A stretch of DNA of 64,000 nucleotides from Hoeflea_A sp039025395 (lineage in GTDB: Bacteria; Pseudomonadota; Alphaproteobacteria; Rhizobiales; Rhizobiaceae): positions 13,191 through 77,190 of the forward strand of contig JBCCOK010000020.1 of assembly GCA_039025395.1 (NCBI GenBank), read 5' to 3'. A program made the position numbers and the translations under genes. The notes below the pieces were generated by a model that had not been told where the DNA came from, did no database searches, and was given only the letters and a program-made list of their open reading frames with translations. The number at the start of each line of letters is the position of its first letter. Position 1 is the stretch's first letter. Positions 53,799-63,172 of the stretch are shown here, piece by piece.

Positions 53799-55043
53799 TT
53801 GATCAAGGACAGCAGGTTTCTTGACCGAAACACGGCACCGCATATCGCGACGCTGGTGATCATCACCGGTGCCGGGGCGCTGAACTTGAACATCCTTCTT
53901 CCCTCCCTGCCCGGTATCGCGCGCGAATTCGGCGTCAGCTATACCTATGCGCAACTGCTGATATCGGCCTACCTCGGCGTCACAGCTCTGGTTCAACTGA
54001 TCATTGGTCCGCTTTCCGACCGGTTTGGCCGTCGCCCTGTATTAATCGCCAGCATGTGGGTCTTCGTCATCGCGACGGTCGCCAGCATGCTTGCGCCGAA
54101 TTTTCAGGTCCTTTTGGCTGCCCGGATCATTCAAACGGCTGTCATCTCCGGTCTTGCGCTGTCACGTGCGATCGTGCGCGACATGGTCGATACGGACAAA
54201 GCGGCCAGCATGATCGGCTACATCACCATGGGTATGGCGCTGGTGCCCATGATCGGCCCGATGATCGGCGGTGTGCTCGATGAAATATATGGCTGGCGTG
54301 CCGCAATGGGGATAAGCCTTGTCTTCGGGGTGTTTGTGCTGGTTTTGGTGTATCTGGATCTCGGCGAGACGAATCTGCACCGGTCAGCGAGTTTTGGTGC
54401 GCAATTCAGGGCATACCCCGAACTGGTTCGCTCGCGGCGGTTCTGGGGCTATGCACTGTCCGCGGCCTTCACGTCAGGTTCGTTTTTCGCGTTTCTCGGC
54501 GGTGCTCCATACGTATCGATCGAATTTCTCGGACTCACGCCGTCGGAGGTCGGCCTCTATTTTGCCTTCACGGCCATCGGCTATCTTATCGGCAACTTCC
54601 TGTCCGGGCGGTACTCCCAGCGTTTCGGCATCAACAACATGATGCTCGCAGGCAACATAGCAACAAGCCTAGGCATGGTCGGTTCGATTGCCACCTTCTC
54701 GATCGGCATAGACCATGCGTTGGCATTTTTCGGTTTCATGCTCTTTGTCGGCCTTGGCAACGGCATAAGCCTGCCAAATGCCAATGCCGGCCTCGTTAGC
54801 GTTCGCCCCCACCTTGCCGGTTCCGCGTCGGGTCTCGGCGGCGCCCTGATGATCGGCGGCGGCGCAGCCTTGTCGGTCTTGTCTGGTGCAATGCTATCCG
54901 CCCAGACCGGACCCTATCCACTGCTTTACATTATGCTTTTGTCTGCGATAGCGGGTGTCGCGACAGCGCTCTACGTCATTTACATTGCACGCCAGGTCGC
55001 GATGCAGGCGGTTAAGAGCGTGGTGGAACCTGCCTCAGAATAG
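53799..55043 (+). CDS. MFS transporter, Bcr/CflA type
   Basis: 414 aa, 12 TM helices. Motif A GPLSDRFGRRPVL between TM2 and TM3 and the N-terminal LVIITGAGALNLNILLPSLP mark the DHA1 Bcr/CflA group of drug exporters. It starts with TTG 53799 (AGAGGA upstream). It lies inside the moaA-mobA-moeA run, which might suggest a role with molybdate or cofactor intermediates, but drug/metabolite export is the only supported class. Function in the cluster is inference. Confidence 0.9.
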   Translation: MIKDSRFLDRNTAPHIATLVIITGAGALNLNILLPSLPGIAREFGVSYTYAQLLISAYLGVTALVQLIIGPLSDRFGRRPVLIASMWVFVIATVASMLAPNFQVLLAARIIQTAVISGLALSRAIVRDMVDTDKAASMIGYITMGMALVPMIGPMIGGVLDEIYGWRAAMGISLVFGVFVLVLVYLDLGETNLHRSASFGAQFRAYPELVRSRRFWGYALSAAFTSGSFFAFLGGAPYVSIEFLGLTPSEVGLYFAFTAIGYLIGNFLSGRYSQRFGINNMMLAGNIATSLGMVGSIATFSIGIDHALAFFGFMLFVGLGNGISLPNANAGLVSVRPHLAGSASGLGGALMIGGGAALSVLSGAMLSAQTGPYPLLYIMLLSAIAGVATALYVIYIARQVAMQAVKSVVEPASE

Positions 55044-55191
55044 AAACGCGTCTTGTAGGCCTGACGCATTACGGGCAAGCACCGCGCCATTTCACTTGCC
55101 GGCATGCCCTCATTTGCTTTTGATGTTGATTGAACCACAATGGTTGCAAAGGCTGGACGACGCCGTTCAGGCAATCGAGCAATTTGAGCCC

Positions 55192-55848
55192 ATGCAGAAA
55201 CAAAAGGACCCCATCATCGGTGCCATACTTGCGGGCGGATTGTCCCGCCGGATGGGTGGCGTCGACAAGGCGCTCAAAAAGCTGGGCGGCGTACCCATGC
55301 TTGCAACCGCCATCGACCGGCTGTCGCCGCAGGTCGACCGGATAATCGTCAACACAGGTAATAATCCGGACATGACAGCTTTCGAATTGCCCGTGATCTC
55401 GGACAATATCGAAGGTCACGCGGGACCGCTGGCAGGTGTAGAGGCCGCGATGGATTGGGCAATCGGTAACGCCAGGAACTGTACACATGTGGTGACCGTA
55501 GCAGTCGACACGCCATTCTTTCCCAACGAACTGGTATTGCGCCTCAGGGCGGCTGTGAGCAATCCGGAAACACTCGTCGTCGCTTCCTCAAACGATCATC
55601 TGCACCCGGCGTTTTCGCTGTGGCCGGTGGCTCTTCATGCCGATCTTTGCCGATGGTTGGAAAATGAGAAAAACCGCAAGGTTTCCGATTGGGTCCAGCG
55701 GCACACCTTCGAGACGGTTGATTTCCCCTTTGTGCGCATGGCCGGAACGTCTGTTGATCCGTTCTTCAACGCCAACACGCCGGAGGATTTTGAAACAGCC
55801 GAACGCCTGCTGCGTGTTGCCGTTCATGGATCGGAGGAACGGATTTGA
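55192..55848 (+). CDS. mobA: Molybdenum cofactor guanylyltransferase
   Basis: 218 aa. N-terminal GTP-binding motif ILAGGLSRRMGG (residues 12-23) with the catalytic Lys26 region, and GHAGPLAGVEAAMDWA and VTVAVDTPFFP further on, are diagnostic. Attaches GMP to molybdopterin to give bis-MGD cofactor for DMSO-reductase-family enzymes. Start ATG 55192 is chosen since the conserved domain begins 8 residues later; an in-frame ATG at 55123 has no better ribosome site. The stop overlaps the moeA start (TTGA). Confidence 0.94.
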   Translation: MQKQKDPIIGAILAGGLSRRMGGVDKALKKLGGVPMLATAIDRLSPQVDRIIVNTGNNPDMTAFELPVISDNIEGHAGPLAGVEAAMDWAIGNARNCTHVVTVAVDTPFFPNELVLRLRAAVSNPETLVVASSNDHLHPAFSLWPVALHADLCRWLENEKNRKVSDWVQRHTFETVDFPFVRMAGTSVDPFFNANTPEDFETAERLLRVAVHGSEERI

Positions 55849-57128
55849 GCACACTGGATCCGTTGATGGATGATTGTTTCTCGCACCAGAAAGGTCTTCT
55901 GCTGCACGATGATGCCATCGCAATGCTCGCAGAAAGACTTGGGCCTGTCGCTGGCATGGAAACGGTGCATCTCGGTGACGCCCTCGGCCGGTATGCGGCT
56001 GAAAATGTAAGCGCACCGCGCAACGTTCCCTCAAAGGACAACAGCGCCGTCGATGGCTTTGCCTTTGCCTATTCCGACTACGCGCAATCGCGAAAGCTCA
56101 AGCTCGGACCACGTATTGCGGCCGGCGACGCCGGCGATCCCTCGCTTCCGGCGGGGACAGCGGCACGCATCTTCACTGGTGCGGTCGTGCCAGATGGCGC
56201 AGACACGATTGCCATGCAGGAGCACTGCACAGTCTCGGACGATGCCAGCACCGTCATGCTGGCCGACGGCCTGGAAAAAGGCGCAAACCGCCGGCTTTCC
56301 GGCGAGGACGTCACGGCGGGAAGCCTGCTCATCTCGCATAGCCACCTCTTGAGACCGCAAGACATCGCGGCGCTGGCGTCTGTCGGCATCGCTCAGCTGA
56401 GCGTCTTCAAACGGCTGCGGATCGCGATTGCATCGACCGGAAACGAACTCATGGACGTCGCTGCAGCGGCTTCGACTGCGAGCGTCCAAACCTTCGATAC
56501 CAACCGCCCGATGTTAAAGGCGCTGTGCAATGATCTCCCGATCGAAATCACAGATCTGGGCATACTCAGGGACGATGCCGACGCGGTTGCGACAACGCTC
56601 TCCCAAGCAGCCCGGAATAACGATATTATTCTTACCTCGGGTGGCGCATCCTCAAGTGATGCCGACCACATCGTCAGGACGATCGATAGGCTTGGCAAAC
56701 GCCATCTTTGGAAAATCGCCATCAAACCCGGTCGACCTATGACATTCGGTCAGATCGGCGATTGCGTGTTGCTCGGCCTTCCGGGCAATCCAGTCGCCGC
56801 ATTCGTTTGTTTTCTGCTCTATTTCCGCCCGGCAGTGCGCATTCTGGGTGGCGGCGGATACCGCGAACCGGTGCGGCTGCTCGTTCCGGCAGGTTTTCGG
56901 ATTGCCGAAAAGAAAACGGGTCGGCGCGAGTTCCTGCGCGGCTGGCTTGAAGCTGATCGCCGGATCGGCACCGTCGCGCGCAAGTTCGAGCCGGACGGCT
57001 CCGGCCTGATCACGGGCCTGAGAAAAGCGGACGGCCTCATTGAGCTCGATGAAAACACCCGAACGGTCGCGCCGGGCGACCGGGTCACATATCTGCCGTT
57101 TTCGCAATTCGGAATTTCCGGCGGGTGA
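55845..57128 (+). CDS. moeA: Molybdopterin molybdenumtransferase
   Basis: 427 aa. Inserts molybdenum into adenylylated molybdopterin. Visible blocks: GRYAAENVSAPRNVPSKDNS, AVDGFAFAY, ARIFTGAVVPDGADTIAMQE, IASTGNEL and FGLP-like LGLPGNPVAAFVCF. The TTG start at 55845 overlaps the mobA stop and has GGAGG at 7 bases, so translation is coupled. Last gene of the cofactor run. Confidence 0.95.
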   Translation: MSTLDPLMDDCFSHQKGLLLHDDAIAMLAERLGPVAGMETVHLGDALGRYAAENVSAPRNVPSKDNSAVDGFAFAYSDYAQSRKLKLGPRIAAGDAGDPSLPAGTAARIFTGAVVPDGADTIAMQEHCTVSDDASTVMLADGLEKGANRRLSGEDVTAGSLLISHSHLLRPQDIAALASVGIAQLSVFKRLRIAIASTGNELMDVAAAASTASVQTFDTNRPMLKALCNDLPIEITDLGILRDDADAVATTLSQAARNNDIILTSGGASSSDADHIVRTIDRLGKRHLWKIAIKPGRPMTFGQIGDCVLLGLPGNPVAAFVCFLLYFRPAVRILGGGGYREPVRLLVPAGFRIAEKKTGRREFLRGWLEADRRIGTVARKFEPDGSGLITGLRKADGLIELDENTRTVAPGDRVTYLPFSQFGISGG

Positions 57129-57329
57129 TTGCCCACCTGCAGATCGCCACATGAGCGCATCAGCTTACATTCGATTGTCTGGCCGCGGGAATAGCCCTAA
57201 CCGTTGAATTTTGCAGTTGCATTTTGTTTGAAAACAGTGGGAAGATCGCAGAATGCGCGGGACAATGGGGGCCCGCGGTCCAGTGCCGCAAAGACAAACA
57301 ATCAAGGCACGATATCAGGAAGGACAAAT

Positions 57330-58115
57330 ATGCGTATCTCAAAGTACCTTACCATGGCAGCATCGGCGGTCGCACTGGCGCTTGCTTTCGGTGCCAATGC
57401 ATACAGTCAGGAAAAGACAGTCAAGATCGGCACAGAAGGCGCCTACCCGCCCTTCAACAGCCTGACATCGGACGGTGAGCTTGTTGGCTTCGACATCGAC
57501 ATTGCCAACGCACTTTGCGAGGAAATGCAGGTAAAGTGCGAATTCGTCATTAATGACTGGGACGGGATGATCCCGTCGCTGATCGCCGGCAAGTTCGACG
57601 CTGTCATTGCGTCCATGTCGATTACGGAAGAGCGCAAGGAAAAGGTTGACTTCTCCAACAAATACTACAACTCGCCTCCCGCAATCGCGGTGCCAAAAGA
57701 CTCTGATATCGAAGAGGCTTCTGACGCTGCACTATCAGGCCGCATTCTTGGGGCGCAAGCTGCAACGACCCATTCGAACTTTGCCGAAGAAAAGATACCC
57801 TCGGCCGAAGTTCGCCTCTACCCGACTGCTGACGAATACAAACTGGATATCGCGAGCGGTCGTATTGATGCTGTTATCGATGACGTTATCGTTTTGGGCG
57901 AATGGTTAGAAACTGATGACGGTTCGTGTTGCAAGTTGCTCGGCACAATGGCGACAGACCCGGTGATTCACGGTCCTGGCGCCGGTGTTGCGATCCGTAA
58001 GGGCGACGACGATCTGCGCGAGATGTTCAATGAAGCGATTGTCGCCATTCGTGAAAATGGAAAATACAAGGAAATCAACGATAAGTACTTCGAATTTGAT
58101 GTATACGGCGAGTGA
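57330..58115 (+). CDS. Polar amino-acid ABC importer, periplasmic binding protein
   Basis: 261 aa. A signal peptide (residues 1-26, ALAFGANAYS) precedes the LAO/HisJ-type domain: IGTEGAYPPFNSL, GFDIDIANALCEEM, FDAVIASMSITEER and VIDDVIVLGEWL. Family: lysine/arginine/ornithine, histidine or opine (octopine/nopaline) binding. ATG 57330 follows AAGGACA. Two hairpins separate it from the permease genes, a common way to make more binding protein than permease. Confidence 0.94.
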   Translation: MRISKYLTMAASAVALALAFGANAYSQEKTVKIGTEGAYPPFNSLTSDGELVGFDIDIANALCEEMQVKCEFVINDWDGMIPSLIAGKFDAVIASMSITEERKEKVDFSNKYYNSPPAIAVPKDSDIEEASDAALSGRILGAQAATTHSNFAEEKIPSAEVRLYPTADEYKLDIASGRIDAVIDDVIVLGEWLETDDGSCCKLLGTMATDPVIHGPGAGVAIRKGDDDLREMFNEAIVAIRENGKYKEINDKYFEFDVYGE

Positions 58116-58140
58116 TTTCAATACTGGATGAACACACAGA

Positions 58141-58166
58141 AACGGCGGGATCACTCCCGCCGTTTT
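58141..58166 (+). terminator. Attenuator-like hairpin after the binding-protein gene
   Basis: AACGGCGGGA pairs perfectly with TCCCGCCGTT over a 4-base loop, followed by TTCG after two Ts inside the stem. A leaky terminator or mRNA-stabilising stem that lowers permease expression is likely. Confidence 0.6.
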
Positions 58167-58179
58167 CGTAAGGGGACAT

Positions 58180-58199
58180 AAGCCGGCATTTTCCGGCTT
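58180..58199 (+). promoter_or_regulatory. Second hairpin next to the permease ribosome site
   Basis: AAGCCGG at 58180-58186 pairs with CCGGCTT at 58193-58199, ending a few bases before the AAGGG ribosome site of the permease gene. It may affect mRNA stability or translation. Confidence 0.45.
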
Positions 58200-58213
58200 T
58201 CACCAAGGGCACA

Positions 58214-58927
58214 ATGGAAGAAACTCTGCAACTGCTGAGCTTTGGTCCAGACGGTTGGGGCGACCAGATCGCATCCGGCGTCCTGGTGACCGTTAGCCTT
58301 GCCGTGGCGACACTGCCGCTCGGCCTATTCCTAGGCTTCATGCTGGCATTGGCCAAGCAAAGCAACGAACCGAGCCTGCGTATGGCTGCCGAGATCTATA
58401 CGACGATCTTCCGCGGCCTGCCCGAGCTCCTGACACTCTTCCTCGTTTATTTCGGATTGCAGATCGGCATACGGCAGTTGATGCTTTCCCTTGGTTATGA
58501 ATCCGGCATCGAGATAAACTCGTTTCTGGCTGGCATGATTGCCCTCGGGGTCGTTTTTTCCGCCTTTTCCAGTGAGGTTTTTCTTTCGGCGTTCCGGGCC
58601 ATACCGGTTGGCCAATATGAAGGCGGCTACGCACTCGGCCTCAACCGGACGCGAACCATGTTCAAGATCATTCTGCCGCAACTCATCCGCATTGCCCTGC
58701 CCGGCCTCGGCAATCTCTGGATGATCTTGCTGAAGGAAACCGCACTGGTTTCCGTCATCGGACTGCCCGATATTTTGCGCCAGTCCGGAATTGCGGCGCG
58801 GGTCAGCAAAGAAGCGTTCCTGTTTTTCGGGGTCGCTTGCCTGTTGTTTCTCGTGCTGGCCATCATTTCGTCCTTTGTCATCTCAGCCATCGAACGCCGG
58901 GTTGAACGGTCGGAGGTGCGGGTATGA
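58214..58927 (+). CDS. Amino-acid ABC importer permease, HisQ-like
   Basis: 237 aa, about five TM helices. The EAA loop LGLNRTRTMFKIILPQLIRI (about residues 140-159) and the start pattern GVLVTVSLAVATLPLGLFLG are typical of the HisM/HisQ/OccQ family (TIGR01726). Pairs with the next permease to form the channel. The stop overlaps the next start as ATGA. Confidence 0.93.
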   Translation: MEETLQLLSFGPDGWGDQIASGVLVTVSLAVATLPLGLFLGFMLALAKQSNEPSLRMAAEIYTTIFRGLPELLTLFLVYFGLQIGIRQLMLSLGYESGIEINSFLAGMIALGVVFSAFSSEVFLSAFRAIPVGQYEGGYALGLNRTRTMFKIILPQLIRIALPGLGNLWMILLKETALVSVIGLPDILRQSGIAARVSKEAFLFFGVACLLFLVLAIISSFVISAIERRVERSEVRV

Positions 58928-59754
58928 GTGCCGCCGGCGATCTCATCGAAGCCAAGTCGCCGCCGCCGGAGCGCGCGCGAGGGTGGACAGGCACTCGGAT
59001 AGCGGGACTAGCGATGATGGCGCTCTGGCTGATCATCGGTGTCGGTATCATCCTGTTCCTCGTTGGCGAATGGGATCCGGAAAAGATCAATCGCTATGCA
59101 CCGAACTATTTTTCAGGCCTGCAGGTAACATTGACGCTGGTTGCGATTTCGGTTGCGCTCGGCGCATTGCTCTCGATTCCCGTGACAATGGGTCGAATGT
59201 CGAACAACGGCCTCTTTTCGTCGATCGCCTATTGCTACGTGTATTTCTTCAGGGGAACGCCGCTGATCGCACAGCTCTTCCTCATCTACTACGGCCTTGG
59301 GGAATTCCGTCCGCAACTGCAAGCCATCGGGCTGTGGGGGTTTTTCCGGGAACCCTGGAATTGCGCAATCCTTGCCTTCACCCTCAATACAGCCGCCTAT
59401 CAGGCTGAAATCCTGCGTGGCGCTCTGCAAAGCGTACCGCGCGGTCAGTTCGAGGGTGGACAGGCTCTCGGCCTTTCGAGGCTAATGATCTACCGAAAGA
59501 TCATCCTGCCACAGGCGATGATCGTGGCGCTGCGCCCCTACGGCAACGAGATCATTCTGATGATCAAGGGCTCGGCCATCGTCGCCATTATCACTGTGTT
59601 CGATCTGTTCGGGGAAACGCGGCGCGCCTATTCGCGCACCTTCGACTTCCAGACCTATATCTGGGCGGCGATCTTTTACCTTGTTATCGTCGAAGCGCTG
59701 CGGAATCTCTGGAACGTCCTTGAGAACCGGCTTACCCGCCACTTGAAGCGATAG
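58924..59754 (+). CDS. Amino-acid ABC importer permease, HisM-like
   Basis: 276 aa. About 35 N-terminal cytoplasmic residues, then five TM helices. The family start GLQVTLTLVAISVALGALLS and EAA loop LGLSRLMIYRKIILPQAMIV are clear; FRGTPLIAQLFLIYYGL is the TM2-3 signature. Last gene of the unit; the next gene is on the opposite strand. No ATPase gene of this transporter is in the window. Confidence 0.93.
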   Translation: MSAAGDLIEAKSPPPERARGWTGTRIAGLAMMALWLIIGVGIILFLVGEWDPEKINRYAPNYFSGLQVTLTLVAISVALGALLSIPVTMGRMSNNGLFSSIAYCYVYFFRGTPLIAQLFLIYYGLGEFRPQLQAIGLWGFFREPWNCAILAFTLNTAAYQAEILRGALQSVPRGQFEGGQALGLSRLMIYRKIILPQAMIVALRPYGNEIILMIKGSAIVAIITVFDLFGETRRAYSRTFDFQTYIWAAIFYLVIVEALRNLWNVLENRLTRHLKR

Positions 59755-59777
59755 GGGCCGCAGCGACGCGCTGGCGA

Positions 59778-62237
59778 TCAGGGTGTCAACTGCCAACTGC
59801 CAACAATATCGGGGCCGAAGACAGCCGGATCGGTCGGAATGACAATCCCCTCAACATTCGACCACGGAACAGCAAAATCGCGGTAATGCCGTGAAAACGG
59901 GTTGCCCGACTGGCCGGTCGATTGGATGTAGGTCGACTGGTCGAGGTCGGAAAAATTGTAGATCGCCCGATAGCTCGAACCGCTTCTGTTGACGAAAGCG
60001 CCTGCCGCATCCCTGAGCGCAAGCTGTCCGCGGTTGAGAGTGAAAGGCCCACCGGCACTTTCAATCCTGACGTCGAAAATCGCATTCAAGACCGGGATGC
60101 GTGAAAACGGAGTGTGGGCGCCATAGGTCATGTGCGCCGCGCCCCAACTCCAAGCGCTGCGGTCTTCTCCGAAACGTGTTTCAAGATCGGCGATCGCAAG
60201 AACGAGGCTTTCCGCCAGAATATCGGCGCAGCTTTCGCCGCCGGACGTCGTGCGGTCATCGCACCAATCCCGCTGGGTCGTGCCGTCAAGGACGGCCTCC
60301 ATGACATTGGCTCTCGGTTTGAACCAGGCATTGAAACCGGGCCCGAGATCGTCCGCGAAAATGCCGATCATTGCCGCCCGGTACCACGCGACCAGCACCA
60401 GCGGCGCACGGCTTTCGCGCACCATGCGGTAATCGAAGGCCGAAAGCGTTGCCAGTGCCTCTTCGTCGATATCGTTGCGGCCTTCCACGAGTGCAACCAT
60501 TTTCGGACCAAGCACACCAAAAGCCAGCGAGTCCACATCTGCCTGGGCATTGCGGGTCATAGCGACGGTCTGGACCTCGCTGTTGTCGATGATCAGTTCA
60601 TCGACACGTTTCTGACGCCATTGCTCTTCCCAATCGAACGTCAACAGGTAGGGATAATTCGGCCCGACAATTTTGGTGTTGGCAGTACCGATAGCACCGA
60701 TCGCCGGATTGCTTTGCCGCGGCAGTTCGGAAAAGGGTATCCAGCCGGTCCAGTCATAGGTTGCATCCCAGCCCGGAACCGGCGCTCTTCCCATCACCAT
60801 GTTATCGGGTTTGCGCACCGGAACACGCCCCGGTGCAATCAGCCCGATATTGCCGGACGTGTCGGCAATGACGATCGACTGGATAGGTGCCATGTAGCTG
60901 CGCATCGCAGCCTGAAATTCCTCGACCGTCGTTGCATTCAGAGCATCGACGCCCGAAACAAAGGTCAAATCGTCATCTGCCAGTGCGACCCATTGCAGGC
61001 TGGCGACCGTATTTTCCGGAAGGTAACGCCCGATGTTGCGGAAGCCTTCAGGCAGCACTGGGCCATGACGAGTATGCCGCAACGTAAACGTCCGTTCGCC
61101 GCCGCCGCGTATGCGTATCGTTTCCTGCCTGTTTTCGAACTCGCTCCAGCCTTCAGGTGTAAGATACTGATCAGGATTGTCCGGATTGATTTTCTCGATG
61201 AAAATGTCCTGAACATCGGCACCGGTATTGGTGAAACCCCACGCCAATGTGTCGCTGCGTCCGAGCAGCATCAAGGGGATCCCCGGTATCGTTGCTCCGA
61301 CATAATTGGACGGCCCGGAAGCGCCATCGATCCTCAAATGCGCCAGATACCAGAGCGACGGCGCCGTCAGTTCCAGATGGGGATCGTTTGCGAGGATGGG
61401 CATGCCGGTCTGCGTCCGAGATCCGGAAATGACCCAGTTGTTGGAGGCGCCCCTTTCGTTGCCAAGGGGCGCCGGAAAGGCAAGAGCTTCTGTGGAGCTC
61501 TCTGTTTCGGATGTCTGAAGCGGTCCTGTGTTGAGTTCCAGCAGGTCAGTGAGGTTGGGCAGCGCCGGTGCAGTATCTCCCGGCACCAACGGCAGGAGCT
61601 CGCTGATATCGCGCGAAGAAAAACCAAGCCGCGCAAAGGCGAGTCGCTGCACCTCTTCGTCCGCGTTTTCGCCCAGGGTCACGGACATCATCCGTATCGA
61701 TGCCAGCGTGTGCGCCGGTTCCCATAGTTCCGGCGTGTGACGCAAGATGACGAATTCAGGCGGCAATTTGGAAGCAAAACCGCGGTTTTCCCGGTTTATC
61801 CAGGCATTGATGCCATTGGCATAGGCGTCCACAGCGCGGCGGGCACGCTCGGGCAAAAGGTCATAAGATGCCTTGGACGCCTCATAAAAACCCATTGAAC
61901 GCAACCAGATATCACTGTCGACCGTTGCGTCACCGAACAGTTCGGAAAGTCGGCCCTGCGCAGCAATGCGGGCGACTTCCATTTGCCAGAGACGATCCTG
62001 TGCGTGGGCGAAGCCAAGGCCGGAAAACACGTCCTCGAGCGTCGATCCGGTGATATGTGGAACGCCGTTTTCGTCCCGTTCGATTGTCACCGCGTCTGAA
62101 AGACCAGCGATCGTCAGTGTTCCGGATGCCGCCGGCAAGGATCTGGCAAGCCAAATGTAGCCGGCGATCGCCGCGACAATGATCACCGGCACCGCCACGA
62201 AAATAAACCGCACCAGGGCTTTGATGATCCGCCGCAT
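59778..62237 (-). CDS. Penicillin-acylase-family Ntn hydrolase, membrane-anchored (possible AHL acylase)
   Basis: 819 aa. N-terminal TM anchor (about residues 8-36, FIFVAVPVIIVAAIAGYIWL), alpha-subunit region (DENGVPHITGSTLEDVF, FAHAQDRLWQMEVARIAAQG), then the processing site ERGA|SNNWV with Ser265 as the new N-terminal nucleophile of the beta subunit. Family members cleave penicillins or acyl-homoserine lactones (PvdQ, AiiD, QuiP). The substrate here is unknown. ATG 62237 follows AAAAGGGA; the frame is open to 62321. Only 64 bp separate it from the divergent dehydrogenase gene. Confidence 0.93.
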   Translation of the reverse strand: MRRIIKALVRFIFVAVPVIIVAAIAGYIWLARSLPAASGTLTIAGLSDAVTIERDENGVPHITGSTLEDVFSGLGFAHAQDRLWQMEVARIAAQGRLSELFGDATVDSDIWLRSMGFYEASKASYDLLPERARRAVDAYANGINAWINRENRGFASKLPPEFVILRHTPELWEPAHTLASIRMMSVTLGENADEEVQRLAFARLGFSSRDISELLPLVPGDTAPALPNLTDLLELNTGPLQTSETESSTEALAFPAPLGNERGASNNWVISGSRTQTGMPILANDPHLELTAPSLWYLAHLRIDGASGPSNYVGATIPGIPLMLLGRSDTLAWGFTNTGADVQDIFIEKINPDNPDQYLTPEGWSEFENRQETIRIRGGGERTFTLRHTRHGPVLPEGFRNIGRYLPENTVASLQWVALADDDLTFVSGVDALNATTVEEFQAAMRSYMAPIQSIVIADTSGNIGLIAPGRVPVRKPDNMVMGRAPVPGWDATYDWTGWIPFSELPRQSNPAIGAIGTANTKIVGPNYPYLLTFDWEEQWRQKRVDELIIDNSEVQTVAMTRNAQADVDSLAFGVLGPKMVALVEGRNDIDEEALATLSAFDYRMVRESRAPLVLVAWYRAAMIGIFADDLGPGFNAWFKPRANVMEAVLDGTTQRDWCDDRTTSGGESCADILAESLVLAIADLETRFGEDRSAWSWGAAHMTYGAHTPFSRIPVLNAIFDVRIESAGGPFTLNRGQLALRDAAGAFVNRSGSSYRAIYNFSDLDQSTYIQSTGQSGNPFSRHYRDFAVPWSNVEGIVIPTDPAVFGPDIVGSWQLTP

Positions 62238-62301
62238 TGATCTATTCCCTTTTGGACGCACCTCGATCTGAACAACGGCACTTTGCAGAAGGGCGCAGAC
62301 T

Positions 62302-63171
62302 ATGGCAACAGTTGCATTCATCGGCCTCGGGGTTATGGGCTATCCCATGGCCGGCCATCTCAAGACCCGCGGCGGCCACGACGTTTGCGTCTACAACCGG
62401 ACATCGGCCAAGGCGGAAAAATGGGTTGCGGAATTCGGCGGCCGCTCTGCGCCGTCACCCGCAGCAGCGGCCGAAGGTGCGGATTTTGTATTCACCTGCG
62501 TCGGCAATGACGATGACCTCCGCAGCGTTGCAATCGGACCCGACGGCGCTTTTGCGACCATGAAGACCGGCTCGATCTTTATCGACAATACGACTGCCTC
62601 TGCTGCCGTTGCCCGGGAAATGGCGCAGGTGGCCCATGATAAAGGCGTGGCCTTTCTCGACGCGCCTGTATCCGGCGGCCAGGCGGGTGCCGAAAACGCC
62701 GCCCTCACGGTCATGGTCGGCGGAAATGCCGATACCTTCGAGACGGCCAAACCTGTCATTGACAGCTATGCAAAGATGGTCGGCTTGATGGGCGATGTCG
62801 GCAGCGGCCAGCTTACGAAAATGGTCAATCAGATCTGCATTGCCGGCATCGTCGAAGGTCTCGCGGAAGGCATACATTTCGGCAAGGCAGCCGGTCTCGA
62901 TATCGAAAAGGTGATCGCGGTGATTTCCAAGGGCGCCGCGGGTTCGTGGCAGATGGACAACCGCCACAAGACTATGGACGAAGGCCACTACGAACATGGG
63001 TTTGCGGTCGATTGGATGCGCAAGGACCTCGACATCGTGTTGGCGGAAGCACGCAACAACGGAGCGAGCCTGCCTGTGGCGGCGCTGGTCGATCAGTTCT
63101 ATCGCGAGGTGCAAAGAATGGGCGGCGGTCGCTGGGATACATCGTCGTTGCTCGCGCGGCTGGAGAGATAA
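62302..63171 (+). CDS. NAD(P)-dependent beta-hydroxyacid dehydrogenase (3-hydroxyisobutyrate dehydrogenase-like)
   Basis: 289 aa. Cofactor motif GLGVMG (residues 8-13), substrate motif DAPVSGGQAGAE and catalytic Lys173 in GQLTKMVNQ define the beta-hydroxyacid dehydrogenase family. Candidate substrates are 3-hydroxyisobutyrate, tartronate semialdehyde or glyoxylate-type aldehydes. It starts at ATG 62302 with AAGGG upstream. No valine-degradation gene is adjacent, so specificity is open. GC-rich palindromes follow it. Confidence 0.92.
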   Translation: MATVAFIGLGVMGYPMAGHLKTRGGHDVCVYNRTSAKAEKWVAEFGGRSAPSPAAAAEGADFVFTCVGNDDDLRSVAIGPDGAFATMKTGSIFIDNTTASAAVAREMAQVAHDKGVAFLDAPVSGGQAGAENAALTVMVGGNADTFETAKPVIDSYAKMVGLMGDVGSGQLTKMVNQICIAGIVEGLAEGIHFGKAAGLDIEKVIAVISKGAAGSWQMDNRHKTMDEGHYEHGFAVDWMRKDLDIVLAEARNNGASLPVAALVDQFYREVQRMGGGRWDTSSLLARLER

Positions 63172-63172
63172 G

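Noticed and set aside
53642..53893. Minus-strand frame between moaA and the MFS gene with FRDPLNSSPQEAARWSAD
   Set aside because: The segment looks protein-like and might be a small gene, but it has no clear start or ribosome site and overlaps the MFS start; not enough to call.
60114..61727. 537-codon plus-strand open frame inside the acylase gene
   Set aside because: Antisense mirror of a high-GC coding region; no domain, and the acylase on the other strand is unambiguous.
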